Source: Castanea sativa (taxonomy: Eukaryota > Streptophyta > Magnoliopsida > Fagales > Fagaceae). Taken from it: 64,000 bases of DNA. Shown here piece by piece: positions 24,014 through 35,853 of this stretch. Both the position numbers and the translations under genes were made by a program. The stretch lies in the NCBI RefSeq assembly GCF_040712315.1, contig NC_134017.1:16832001-16896000 (forward strand). Reading direction: 5' to 3'. How positions within the stretch are numbered: the first letter of the stretch is position 1; each line of letters begins with the position of its first letter. The notes beneath the pieces were generated by a model. The model ran no database searches, was not told where the DNA came from, and saw only the letters and a program-made list of their open reading frames with translations.

Positions 24014-25271
24014 TTAGTTAACAAATACTCTCAAGACATTTTTAAATGGATAATTTTAAGAAAGTTTTAATAGCACTTTTATAGAGGCTGTAAATAAAAA
24101 AAATAAACTGCTTTTATATTTTCTCATAAATTTTCTCATGTAATTGTTCTTTTCCCTTTTGCAATTTTATTGTAAAAGTTCTTTTAAATGGAAACAGTGA
24201 AGACATTTGTAGTTTGGCACATTGGGTATGTTGGGCCGAATTCGGATCTTAGTACAACTTAAGAAAAGGAGTAAAAGGCATTATTAAGCTTGGGCTGGGG
24301 CAGGAAAAAATCAGCTGAACCCATTCCAATATTCGAGATCAACAGTGATTTTAGCCCACATTTGATTCTCTACTCGTTAGGTAGTTACAAAAAATTATTG
24401 TAGCTCATCATCTATATGATCCAACAAGATAACTAATTGGGCCGTAAGGGTTCAATGGACCCAGAAAAATTTTCTGTCGAAAATCACGCCCATTTGCCCA
24501 CACAAATGGACATGAGTCTTTTGTTTTCCCCCATATTCTTCAATCAATGCCCAAATGAGAAAAGCAGAAATCAAATTAAATTGGACCTATATGAAAAAGA
24601 GCCCAAGTTGAAATATCTATATTTCAATGTATAATTGTTATAATATTCTGTATAAAAGAACCTCTCTGTTTAAAATATTCAAATCTTTTTCTTTTCTTTT
24701 TTGAGGGGGGAAAAATATTCAAATCTAAAAAATGGATTATCTTCATTTTAAATAAAATTGAAAGGACCATGTTAACCAAAAAAAAAAAAATAGTGAAATT
24801 GTTATAAATAGATGCATAAGTAATAAAGTTAATTTCTCAAGCACTCTGGGTGCTTGCCATTGATATATGCTTTGAAGTAACAACAACTAATTTTGATTCT
24901 CAAATTTCTGGAATTTATTCAATGGGAAGTTGAATCATTAACAGAGCCAGAGAAATAAAAGATAATTATTCATACATATTAATGCAAGTCTTTTAGGTCT
25001 AGATTTGGTCCAACAATCCTATAATTCCACTTGTAAGGACTTTAATCAATATCGTTTACCATTCAACTTCAATTTGGGACCTTGTTTTTTTCTACAAAAC
25101 TTACACCATTCAACCAAAAATTACGCAATTCTGGAAGGAAAAAATGGGCCCTAATGCATTAATGTTAGTCTTTCTAATTTGTCCACTTATGACTTCTCTT
25201 AAGTGCAGTATTTTGCTTGCCAGACTAAGACAACAAAAAAAGAAATTCATGTCAAAAGCTACAAATATATC
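24010..25271. other. Intergenic DNA, no gene seen
   Basis: This is AT-rich sequence with homopolymers. The 65-codon frame at 24437-24634 has no supporting features. Confidence 0.5.
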
Positions 25272-25286
25272 ATTATCATTGAGGGG

Positions 25287-25455
25287 TTTTTTTTTTTTTT
25301 TTTTTGGTACAAGATAGAATTTCTACCCTAGCCTAATCTAAGTATATATGCGTGTGAAACTCCCTTTTAGAGACTTAAACTCTGGTCATTGCCCCCAACA
25401 TCTTACAAGCATTTATATTTGTGGAGTGATCACCGCACCAAGGGTGCGCGGTGAT
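25287..25455 (-). mobile_element. SINE, minus orientation, with 15-bp target duplication
   Basis: The plus strand shows a poly-T tail at the left (25287-25305), then the body. The flanks attatcattgagggg (25272-25286) and attatcattaagggg (25456-25470) match at 14 of 15 positions, the signature of LINE-assisted retroposition. On the minus strand the element starts near tcaccgcgcaccc, has a B-box-like agtttaagtctc, and ends in poly-A. The body is about 169 bp including the tail and has no coding capacity. Confidence 0.85.
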
Positions 25456-25470
25456 ATTATCATTAAGGGG

Positions 25471-26596
25471 TTAGATTTGTTTTGTGCAGGACAAACTTTG
25501 AAGTTGAAACAAGTAAAGTCCTACCCATTAGCAAACTTTGAAGAACTTATACTTTTATAGTGCCAAACTTGGAGGAAAGAAACAAACAAAGCATGCTATT
25601 TTTTCAGCCAATTTTTGCCCAAATAAATTTCTTAAAATTGGTAATTGCTTTCACATGACTGTGATTGATGACGTTTTGTTTTTAAAGTTTTTGAATGATG
25701 ACTCCATTTTAATTAATATAAGTGAGAAAATTTGCCCCCTGAATGGAGTAGGATTGAACGAAACTAGTTATGCTAGTGAGTTTGTTCACCTAATGTTACA
25801 TTTCTATGGATGACTAGCTACAACTATTATATCTAAAACCCAGCTGCCTGATTTTATTGAGGCATTTATTAAAAGCTCTTTGCCTTCAGGAAAGGTCAAT
25901 GGCAGTTGCCTAAAACCTTGTACAGTGGTTGGTCTGGTCATGCACCCATGTAAGGAACCTGCTTCCCTAGGTTGATTTGGTGACTAGTAAATTCCAAACG
26001 AAGGGTTTTTTTTTTTTTTTATGTCATTTAATATAATAGGGTTGGACCTTTTGTGCCCTGCAAATCACTCAAAAGACAATAAGAAATGAAAATGAAGCTT
26101 ATTACCCCAGTAATGATACTTATATGGTGACACTGAATTATAAACTATTGGAAACATTTGTTTATTGCTTCTCTCCTATTTTTCATAAAAATTACACTTT
26201 TCATAGTGCTTTGTTCAATTCAGTTGTTTGTTTTAAAAATAATTATCTTTCTCACAATAATTTCACAACTGTTGAAGTGATTATTTGTTAATGATAGATA
26301 GTAAAGTGATATTTGTGATTATTTGAATGAATAGATTATATTTTACCACATCATCAACATTTTTTTTAAAAAAATATTGACTAACATTATGTTGGTATTT
26401 ATGTAAATTATTTATTATATAGCAAAATTCAGTCTAATCATTTCAAAATAAATGAATAAAATTTGAAGAACTCAAGACAAAATTACCTTAGAAACTCTAG
26501 AGTAATATAATTTAATTTTAAACTATTTATTTTAAGAATATCTTTCAACATTGACAAATATAGAGCCTTACTAACAATATAATTGCTTAATGTTCG
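25471..26596. other. Intergenic DNA, no gene seen
   Basis: The frame at 25538-25813 (91 codons) is open but AT-driven, with no recognised domain and no nearby splice pattern. The rest is AT-rich. Confidence 0.45.
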
Positions 26597-26690
26597 TGAT
26601 AACTCAATAGTAATAGTGTCATTTATGATGCCTCATGTTTATGGTTCAAATCCTATCTTTCCTTCCTCACTATCTACCTTAAAAAAAAAT
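26597..26690 (+). repeat. tRNA-derived SINE-like repeat
   Basis: An A-box-like stretch (ataactcaatagtaatagtg, 26599-26618) is followed by a perfect B box, GGTTCAAATCC (26643-26653). A pyrimidine-rich segment and an A-run (26681-26689) come next. That order is the plan of plant SINEs. I could not define a target duplication. Confidence 0.5.
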
Positions 26691-28166
26691 TCCTCTAAAA
26701 ATGCAAATATATCAATTTAGAAATTTAAATATTGGCTTGCATTTCATTAACTATCACAATTATGTTACCAAATAATGATTGGCCAATATAAATGAAATAG
26801 AAAGTTAGAAACAATCCTTTCATGAAAGTTTTGACTATTTATAGTTTTTATGCAAAGTTTGTGGTTTTAATAACATGATAAATGAAAATCATCAAAAAGA
26901 GACTTATGACTTAATAGCATTATTATCCAATCAATTCTCTTATATATGGAGGAGAATTTGGATTAGAATTCGTTTTCCCTCCACTTGTTGTTGAAAAGGA
27001 GAAAAAATAATCATAATTGTTTATATCATGCTATCAACAAGCCATGTGTATTCTGCACACCTAATTATTGGCAGTGTTGAAGTGCTCTTCACGTCCTTGT
27101 TGAAAAGAATAATTACATTCGTATTAAAAAATAAATGATTCCCAAGCCCATGCAAAGAATGCTACCTTTGGATTTTTTTTATTTATTTAAAACTTATGCA
27201 TATATTGAACAGGTCTAACTGTCCAAGGAAAAAACTAAATGATAATTTTTATGAAAATAATCTTTTGATGGTTGAGTTGATCCTCCATAATTTGGCCTGG
27301 AAAAAAGGAGTGCATGAGGGTGTGGTTTTGTTCATGCACTTGCACCACTAACATTGTTTTTGTTTTTGTTTTTGTTTTTTGATAACCACTAACCTCATTT
27401 TGATCAAATAAAAAACTAAATTAACTTGGAGAAATATGATTTAATTTACTACCCTAACCCTCTTTGCTTTCCTGGTACAGATTGAAAAGAATAAGAAAAA
27501 AAAAAAGAAGCTCTTTCTAATGATGATTATTGATTTTTTTTTCTCCTTGAATTTAAATGGTTCTAAAACTCCTCACTATACTAGAATTTTTTTTTTTTTA
27601 AATCCTAAATATCGTCAATGCGTAGACACGATCCTTTGTCCATGAAACTACACAGATCATTGTCATTCATCATTCCATGTGTTTTTCTTTTTAGGTAAAG
27701 GAAAAACTTAAGAATTACACGAATAATAAGAAGGGGGAATATGAAATATATTGGTAAGTAATCCATTGTTATTTTACCTATATAAATATGTTGGTAATGT
27801 TTTGATTATAAAACTAAACTTTCTCTCATGTAGATAAGATTTATTCATGAGTCCCTTATTCCACATTTAAAAAATAAATAAATAATCAAATACTAAGACA
27901 TTTTAACTTTTTTTTTTTTTAGGAAATCGATAGTAGACTTTATTAGTTTAATATCACAGTGGATAATTGGGAAGAGAAAATATGAGCATTTTTCAAACTA
28001 AAAATAAGTTTTCTCTTTCTCTCGGGCAACACTAGCAAAAGCTAGAGCAGCCCTATTACATTTCAAAGGCACACTACCAAAAGAAAAAAAAAATGTAAAC
28101 TTTTACAAATAAAATTAATGTCTTCTAGAGGGATGACTCTGTCAGAATTGAGAAGATCCACAAGGT
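26691..28166. other. AT-rich intergenic DNA, no gene seen
   Basis: No plausible exon or open frame is present. Simple runs include tttttg repeats near 27357-27380. Confidence 0.5.
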
Positions 28167-28379
28167 CACTAAGAGTCCGTTTGAGAACAGTGGATTTAGC
28201 TGAAATTAAAAACTTTTTGCTAAAAGTATTGTAGATAAAACTAAAAAGTAATGGTAAAACTCATGAATAAAACCAAAAAATGTAATGGAACCTATAAATA
28301 GTACTAAAAATAAGTTGAATAGTAAAAAAAAAAAAACTTTTTCGACCCATGCTAAATACATCTTAAATGTACTTTATGC
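28167..28379. repeat. MITE-like element, degenerate, about 210 bp
   Basis: The block opens gagtccgtttgagaacag and closes with aactttttcgacccatgc and taaatacatctt. Its interior carries tttttgctaaaagtattgta and repeated aatagtac(t/c)aaaaat motifs. This layout resembles a very common woody-plant MITE family whose ends read gtgcgtttgg...ccaaacgcacc. Both ends are mutated here. The family assignment is from memory of the pattern. Confidence 0.45.
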
Positions 28380-28852
28380 AATAATGTATTCCCAAAATAA
28401 AGTAACTCTTACAGGGCACATTTGTAACTCAACATAAACAACATAACTCAATTGTTAAAGAATTCATGAACTTAATCATAATTTTTTTGATGAACGAACT
28501 TTTAATCATAATTTAATCCTATGTAGTGGTATTTAGTATATGTCACTTTTTATTAATTATAAAAAAAAATACCCTACATCATAATTAATTCAATGAAAAA
28601 AAAAAAAACTAAAAGTACATGGCAAAAGGAACACGTGTAAATCCTATGTATATAAATTAAGCACACAGAATAAAACCCAAAGCAGAAGCACAAGCACAAA
28701 GCTATACTTGAAACGAGAAAGAAACATAACTTGAAACTGAAAAGCAGAATTAAAAAGCTGCTTATCTTTAGTCTTTACAAAAAAACTCTGTTTTGAAACT
28801 TTTAAAGTACCTTTTAAAAAAGGCTTTCTTGCTTGCTCTGTTTCATTCAAAA

Positions 28853-31800
28853 ATGGAAGTACCAGCAAGTACCGTGTCGTATCGTATCGGACTCAACGAG
28901 TCGTATCGGCCACTGCCTTCTGTGTACCTTGCCTTCTTCTCCATCTGGGTCTTCTCCGCTTGTTCTTGGACCATCAATACCTATAAAAACCGCCACTTTC
29001 AGGTCCTTTTTCTTCTTCTTTTAATTTTTTTTTTGTGAAAATTTTTTTCCTAGTTTTATTCAAATTGTATGATTGGATATGGAATTTGAGCGTTTTGGTT
29101 TGATGGGTATGTTTCATTTCGTTACAAGTTTTCGTTTTTAATCTTTTCAGTTCATGGGGTTTTTTTTTTTTTTTTTCCCATTTTCTATTGGTTTCTGTTG
29201 CCTTTATGCTCTGTTTGGATGCTGAGAGAAATGTTAGGAAGACAGAGAGAATTACTATTTTCTTTTTGCAGGATTTCGGGCCTGTGCCAGCGTGAATACA
29301 ATAATCCTTAACTTGATTTTTTTTTTCCTTTTTTTAGGAGTCTTTTTTATCTATATATTTGTTAGGGAGATAACACCACAATATTGTTCTCTGTTTGCCT
29401 TTTGGGAAAACTAAGTGCTATGAAAGAAAATTACATTTTGATCCTCTACTTTCATGGTTCTTTTATCTTTTGTTTCTATTAATGAAAATTTCTCCTTAAG
29501 GATAATAAATAACGTTAAGCGTGGAATTCTGTTTTCCTTGGCGCCAGTCAATGAATTCTATGTTTCATAGATATTTACTTTATAGCTTTTCAACCAAATT
29601 GAGCAACAAATTAGTAAATTTCATGATTTCTCGTTTGTCTCATTTTACTTTTAATCTCTAGGAAATGTATGCTTTTATTGGATTTTTTATTTATTTATTT
29701 ATTATTTTTTTGATATTGTTATACTAGAGCAGACGAATAATTTGCAGTGGACACTGGCGTCTGTTCCATTGATTAAAGCATTACAACTTGCCTTATCTTT
29801 CCTCTTTTGGTAAGTTCTGTCAAATTGTGAATTTTATCTTAAATTTATTGAGAGAATAAAAAAATCAAAATAAAGATGCGTTTAATTTTTGGTCTTCCAG
29901 TTTATTGCATCTGTGTATCATTAATTTCCACCTCATTAATGGTGCTATGTGGCTACTAGAAGCTATATTATGTCAAAGAAGATATTTCAATAATTAGGAG
30001 GTAGCTGCTAAGATATCTGAAATGGAGCTTATGCAGCATCACATACATGAGAAAATATATGATTGAACTACCTTTCATAATTTTTATGATTTTTTTGGTT
30101 CTTTTTTAGCATGATAAAGGGTAGGGGGGGTATAAAGAACCTAAACTTTCAGGACCTAATTCATGAGAGCAAAACCTTCTCTAAAACCTATTCTAATTAG
30201 TTTTGCATGACTGTGCATTCAGTTCTTTTCACAATACATGCAGAAGGAGAGAGAGGTGTTGTAAAATCAAATCATTGATAAAACAAATGAAGTTGTTGTC
30301 TGTGGCTGCTATGTGGAAGATGATGTGACAATTTCTTAAGGTGGTTATGTAAATTATGTTGTAACTTATAAGGCACATAGTTTAGGTTGCCTCTATAGCT
30401 CATTTTAGTCTGCAAAATGATAACACGAACTGTTATTAGTATCTGGGGCAAGTTAATGTGTATTTGACGTTTGTGTGGTTTAATCACTTCAAATTATCCT
30501 AACATTTCAAGCACTGTTCTTTCAGGTATTCATGCTTTAATCTTCAGGTATGTTCACTGTGGATGTCATTTGGGGTCTACGTAACTGGAGTGCTCTTCCA
30601 GACAGCTTGTTTCGTGTCCTTTTTGCTTATTTCTCATGGTTACTGCATCATGTGTGAGCGCCTTTCTGTAACTGAGCGTCGCACTACAGCTGCACTTGGG
30701 TGTGTCTTTTACTTGACTCTTGTTGGTTACAGAGCTTCTGTACCTTACTTCTCTGTGAGTTCTTAGCTGGTTAATCCATTGTGTTCTTAAATTGTCATAA
30801 TCTGCTAACTAATGCAAATTTTAAGCCAGTATCTAATTTTTCTGGCCACGATACTAATTCTGTTGTAACTCACTGTGGCTCAGGTGCTTCTGCTGCTCAA
30901 TTATTTTATATCATTCTATGTGATTTTCCACCATATATCTCAAAACCTGTCGGTATTACGGGAGCAGTTGAGCTTCATAGAGGATGAGGATGTTCATACA
31001 ATGCATGATGCAGTGTATACAAAGTACATGATGTTCAAGTAAGCATTGAATAAGAACTTAAAGAATAAAGAAAGAAAGAAAGTTTGTAACTGTTTTATGT
31101 TCCAAGGTTGTAAATTGCCAGCTTCAATGAGAATAATATTTTTGAACTTTGTGTTCTATTTTCTTTTGTGTTATACAGGAAATTTCAGGCTACAATGCAG
31201 ATAGTAGCTTTGGCAGAAACTGTGGTATGAATATATTGATTTTCATTCCAATTTATATACCATTATGAATATTTGGGAACATTCCTTGAGAAGTATTTTA
31301 TTCTTCAGATATACATGAACACGGATAACTCATCAGAAACTTACTGGCTTCGCTTGCTAGTTCGTGAATGGGCACAATTCTGCATCTTTCTGTACATTGG
31401 GTATGTATGAATTGCTTGATTCTGCAAATATGGCCTCTCTAGAAACATGCCAATTCTTGGTGATTTCTGAACTCAGAGATCCTACCACATTGTTTGTCCT
31501 CCAGCCATGTCAATGTTGTAACTGTTACTTATTTCTTACAGGTGGACTTTCAGATCACAGGACTTGACACCAGGATTCTCTGTTATGCCAAACTTGAAGT
31601 CTAAAGGGGAGACTGTGGTGCCTCCCATCTTTAGTATTGTAAGTCAATTTTGGATTTAAATACTGTAAGAAGCTTAGGTTCCCTTCATAGAGTTGGAGGC
31701 AAGTGGTTTCCCCATTAAGATCATTTTATAGCAATCTCACACCATAAATCAATTAATACAATCTTTGAAGCCAATTGATGCATGTCACTTAATTCTGTGT

Positions 31801-32517
31801 AAAACAAATATTAGGATTTCAAGTATTAACATTGGTCATAAACCATCCCAAAATAAAATAAAATATAAAAGACTGCTGAATGCTCGCTACTTGGTACTCT
31901 CATTTGAAGATAACAAAAGTAATAAGAATACCACCCTTTTTCCATTTGAAGCTCTTCATTCAAGAGTTTAAATTTGTGGCTTTAAAGCTATGGAGAAAAA
32001 CAATAGCTTATTTTTGTGCTTTTAGATGCTGGGACCATGTCCTAATCCTCTAAATACCATACCCACTAGGCACTAAGAGAGGGTAGAGTCAATAAATCAG
32101 GGCCCACCAATAAATGGAGCAACCATGTTCCTTTTAGAAATAGCTTTGCATTTTCTACGAATGCTGAGTCATGTTCTGCAGGAAATGGATGCAGCAACAT
32201 TCAGAGATTTTAGGAGTCATCCGTGGCACATTGGTGTGGTAAGTGTTGTATATTCAGACATATCATTTCTAGAACCTTATTTCCAACAGAGGAATCTTAT
32301 TCTTTTCAAATGCTAGCTCCTTGCATAAGTGGTTTAAATTTTCATATCTATACTTCCATTTTAAAAGTTTCATTTTTGGCTGGCATATATGTATATTTAG
32401 CCTTTAAAAACTCTGGCATGTGTGCTGAAAACCTTTCTTGTGCTCATATAGCCAACTCCTTCTCGCGATAGCTCTCAAGACGCGGTTCTAGTGATAATTC
32501 AACACCCCCATGCATAA
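28853..32517 (+). CDS. Seven-transmembrane protein, lung-7TM/GPR107-TMEM87-like, nine exons
   Basis: I assembled nine exons: 28853-29002, 29733-29809, 30526-30754, 30884-31038, 31179-31224, 31309-31400, 31542-31638, 32182-32238 and 32452-32517. All introns are GT-AG and all phases join, giving 969 bases and 322 residues. The start is the ATG at 28853; the product begins MEVPASTVSYRIGLNESYRP. Seven hydrophobic segments are visible, starting LPSVYLAFFSIWVF and ending near FCIFLYIGWTF. There is no signal peptide and no N-terminal luminal domain. A charged loop with HGYCIMCERLSVTERR follows the third segment. The hydrophobic layout and the REWAQFCIFL...W segment resemble the lung-7TM (GOST) superfamily of Golgi/endomembrane proteins. 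The gene structure is secure; the family is likely but was not checked by search. It ends about 450 bp before a Mutator-like element. Confidence 0.85.
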
Positions 32518-32973
32518 GAGGCCAAGAATGCCTGGCATTTCTTCCCCAAACTCAGCTGGAGTTGCAACTTTTCCAACAGATTCAGAATCAATTCCATGCA
32601 AGATATGATGAACAAAATGATTTATAGCATAGATCATAGCAGCATACCAGGCGATGGCTATTCGTTGAAGTTGAATTTGTGACATGTCCAGTGGCAGATT
32701 CTTTTTTCAAGCTATACACACTTCCTTTTTACCAAAATCCAAAAACAAGGGCTATAGTTGACGAAATTATAGTTCATTAACTAGGTTAGATCCAACTGTT
32801 ATATATGTTTCTAAATAGTGTCCATCAATCTCAATTGTATATTCTTCGTCCTTGGTGTTGTTGACTACTTTACCATTTGTTTGCAGCTCTCTTTGAGATG
32901 TAATTTTGAGCAATTTGAGATTATTGTACTAAACTAGGTATTTGAATGATACAATTGTTCGAAATACTTATTA

Positions 32974-34159
32974 AGCGTAAATGCACTTTTAGTCTCTACA
33001 TTTTAACCCGATTTTTATTTTAGTCCTTACATTTTATTTTTACCACTTTTAGTCCTAAACCAATTAATGCGTGACATTTAAGTTATTACCGTCACCCAAC
33101 TAATAGAAAATGTTAACATGGCTGAAGGCACAGTAAAATAATAATTAAAAAATTTATTTTAGCAATAAAAAATTGCCACGTCAGCGTCTAAATTAAAAAA
33201 AAATTAATTTATTAATTTTAACTAAATGAAAAAAATTAAAAACAAAAAATCAAGCCCACCCGATCAAAACAACACAATCCCAGTCTCTGAAACTCTCCTG
33301 TCTCAACTCTCTACTTGCTCGATGCTTGTGGGTTTGTGGATTTTCCTTTGAATTTTTTTTTTTTTGGTGGGTTTCTGTGTATATGGTGTTGCCGACTTGC
33401 CGTGGTGAGGTGGAGGTCTGAGTTTGTGGATCGACATGGTGGAGGGTGTGGGTTTGTGGATTGGCGTGGTGGTGGGTGTGGGTTTGGTTGATCGGCGTCT
33501 GTGGTGGAGTGGGTTTGGTTGATCGGTGTCTATGGTGGAGTGGGTTTTAGTGGCTGAGATTGGAGTTTGGTGGTGGCTTTCGGTGATGGCATAGATCGGA
33601 GTTTGGTGGTGGGATTCATTCACAGATTGGAGTTTGGTGATGGGTTTCATTCTCAAATCGAAGAGGAATGGTGCTTGGACTAGCTGAGTTTTGTTTTTGT
33701 TTTTTTTTTTAATCAAATTTGGGTGGGGTAGTTTGCTCCGATGGGTTTGTGTGGATAGTGGATGTGTTTATTATTTTGGATTTGTGGTGGATAGTTGATG
33801 GTTTTGTGGTAGATTCCGATAGATTTGTGGTTGTGTTCTTGAGTGCTTTGATCTGGGTTGGAGTTCTTGTTTTCTTCATGTTCTTGAATTTTTTTTTTTA
33901 ATTTTTCATTTAGTTAAAATTAATAAATTATTTTTTTTAATTTAGATGCTGATGTGGCAATTTTTTAATGCCAAAATAGATTTTTTAATTATTATTTTAC
34001 TGTGCCGTCAGCCACGTCAGCATTTTCTGTTAGTTTGGTGACGGTAAAGACTTAAATGTGACGCGTTAATTGGTTTGGGGACTAAATTGGTAAAAAAAAA
34101 ATGTAGGGATCAAAATAGAAATTGGGTCAAAATGTAGGAACTAAAAGTGCATTTACGCC
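32974..34159. mobile_element. Mutator-like non-autonomous element with long TIRs, 1186 bp
   Basis: A perfect 9-bp target duplication, tacttatta, flanks it (32965-32973 and 34160-34168). Its termini are inverted repeats of roughly 260 bp: the left begins agcgtaaatgcactttta and the right reverse complements to ggcgtaaatgcactttta. Similarity runs inward to about 33240 and 33900. The 9-bp duplication plus long TIRs identify the Mutator superfamily. The interior (about 33300-33890) is G/T-rich with tgggtttgtgga and ggtggtggg motifs and encodes no transposase. It might be a captured host fragment, but I cannot identify a source. Confidence 0.85.
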
Positions 34160-34168
34160 TACTTATTA

Positions 34169-35107
34169 TAAAAGGAAGTGATTTGGAATATGACATTTAT
34201 TCTCATGTTTCATTTCGTTACCGACTATGAAAACAAAAATCATTAAAAGACAAGCAAACTTAATTACACTTCCAATCAAGACAAGCAAACTTAATTTACA
34301 TAGGTCTCACCCCTACCCATTTTTATTCAGCAAAAAAAAAAATCCTAATAATTTACATTTCTGAATTCCTTTTAATGAAACTAAAATTGTGGTAGCCAAA
34401 ATTTAAAATTTGAAGCCAACATTGTAGTAACTTATTCAATTGAAAAAAAGTATTAACAAGGTAAATAACCAAGGACAGACCTAGGAGGGCCCCTGTCCTT
34501 ATATGTAGTGGTATATTCTTGTATTAATTATTTATAGATGGTTTACTAATTTTTTACAATAAACATTTTATTTTGGAATATATCATTCAACAAAGCAAAT
34601 TTAATAATATGCAATGAATATTTTATTTTAAGTGTGCTTAAATTAGTGAAAATGATTTTTTTTTTCTGTCTAGTGTCATAATTAATTTTTTTTTTAGAGA
34701 GTTTCAACTTATGGAGTCCACTCCCAGTGATAAATTTTATTATCAAACCAAGACACCAATCAATCTTTGGTGTAAGTGGGGATTAAATTACAGATTTCAT
34801 GGATTAATAGGAGAGTGTTTTATTTTTTAAGCATTTTAAATGGGGTTAGAGATATATTTTTACTAAATTGTCCTCACGTTTTTTCCCTATTAAACATATT
34901 CTATTTTATAGGCATTTTAAGTGGGTTGGAGATATATTTTTACCGAGTTGTTCTCAAGTTTTTTTCCTATTAAGTTTATAATTTAAGAGTATTTTTTTTG
35001 ATACATTAAGAGTATTTTTGAACTACATAAAAGTCCAGTCTAAAGAAGAAAATTCTCTTATAAATAGTATAGATTAAACATGGATCACAAGATAATTTTT
35101 TCATAAT
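34169..35107. other. AT-rich intergenic DNA with an 85-bp duplication
   Basis: Between about 34820 and 34980 the segment gcattttaa(g/a)tggg...gagatatatttttac...cctatta occurs twice in tandem. No gene is seen. Element 2 begins right after. Confidence 0.55.
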
Positions 35108-35503
35108 ATTTCTGTGGGGAGTAAAAGGACCCAAGTGGGCATATGGGCCTTTGAGCTGTAATATGGAGGGCCGACCTGCTCCAGGATTAAACTCTATGAG
35201 TTGGCCCGTATGCCGAGGGTCCGAGGATACAGCCGAGGACGAGATTCTCCTCGGAAGAGCCCTAGAGAATTCAAAGTTTCATTATGAAGGTCAAAGCACA
35301 ACTCTGGAGAGACCAGTGGTTAAAAGGGGACATCCTGAATCTTATAGATGCACCAGTATTAAAGAAAATATCAAGAATAAAGGCTGCCACCTCCGCATTA
35401 AAGGCTCTGCACCTACCTCCCTGGCCGCATTAATGGGGAGGTGACCCCTGAACAGTGAGGTGGAAACTTCTAGTCACTGTTCAAAAAGTATCAGGGAAGG
35501 AAG

Positions 35504-35510
35504 TATAAAA
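35504..35510 (+). promoter_or_regulatory. TATA box of element 2 5' LTR
   Basis: TATAAAA lies in the LTR about 90 bp upstream of AATAAA, the normal spacing for U3-R of a plant LTR. The same box occurs in the 3' LTR at 45815-45821. Confidence 0.65.
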
Positions 35511-35607
35511 CGGGGGTAAAGGCCAAAGAAAAGGGGGATCGGGAAACTAAGAAAGAAATTAAGAACTTGTAATTTTGAAGGAAGAAAGAGAAATAATAAA
35601 GAAATAG

Positions 35608-35628
35608 TCCTCGGCTCGAGTCCGAGGA
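35608..35628 (+). other. Conserved R/U5 inverted repeat (candidate RNA stem-loop)
   Basis: TCCTCGG and CCGAGGA are exact reverse complements separated by seven bases. The same arms with different spacers occur in the 3' LTR (45919-45939), in element 3 on the minus strand (55602-55622) and in the element 1 3' LTR (18894-18913). The element 1 5' LTR has one arm mutated. Conserved arms with a variable loop suggest selection on RNA pairing. Confidence 0.65.
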
Positions 35629-35808
35629 GATCCATTTGTCATTATCGTTCTTTATTTACTTGTGTTTGCTTATAAAAACCTGTTATCAAGCTCCCAGCAT
35701 TTCTAACCTAGATTTAAAGCCCACACTCTACAAATCTTATTGTTTAAGGCTCATTGGGCCTGAGCCCGTGATTGTCTTTGGGTCCAGGTGCAATTGTGCA
35801 CTTACAAT

Positions 35809-35826
35809 TGGCGCCGTCTGTGGGAA
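35809..35826 (+). other. Element 2 primer-binding site
   Basis: TGGCGCCGTCTGTGGGAA begins two bases after the LTR. It would anneal to the 3' end of a host tRNA to prime minus-strand DNA. The tRNA identity is not certain from the sequence alone. Confidence 0.8.
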
Positions 35827-35853
35827 ATCTAGTCTAGAAGAGGTAGGGATACT

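Larger units (their letters stand above)
35113..35806 (+). repeat. Element 2 5' LTR, 694 bp
   Basis: It starts TGTGGGGAG and ends TTACA. A TATAAAA box (35504-35510) marks U3/R, with transcription likely starting about 30 bp downstream. AATAAA (35595-35600) is the probable polyadenylation signal. The stem-forming pair TCCTCGG (35608-35614) and CCGAGGA (35622-35628) follows. Three more copies of this heptamer (either strand) lie in U3 at 35221, 35233 and 35248. Confidence 0.96.

Noticed and set aside
25538..25813. 91-codon plus-strand frame
   Set aside because: No domain, no splice or promoter context, and AT-driven composition; could be a relic but cannot be supported.
33303..33716. 137-codon minus-strand frame
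   Set aside because: Interior of a Mutator-like element, with short repeated peptides from a G/T-rich tract.
35151..35444. 97-codon frame in the element 2 LTRs (also 45423-45755)
   Set aside because: Lies in U3 upstream of the TATA box and is not kept in the element 3 LTR.
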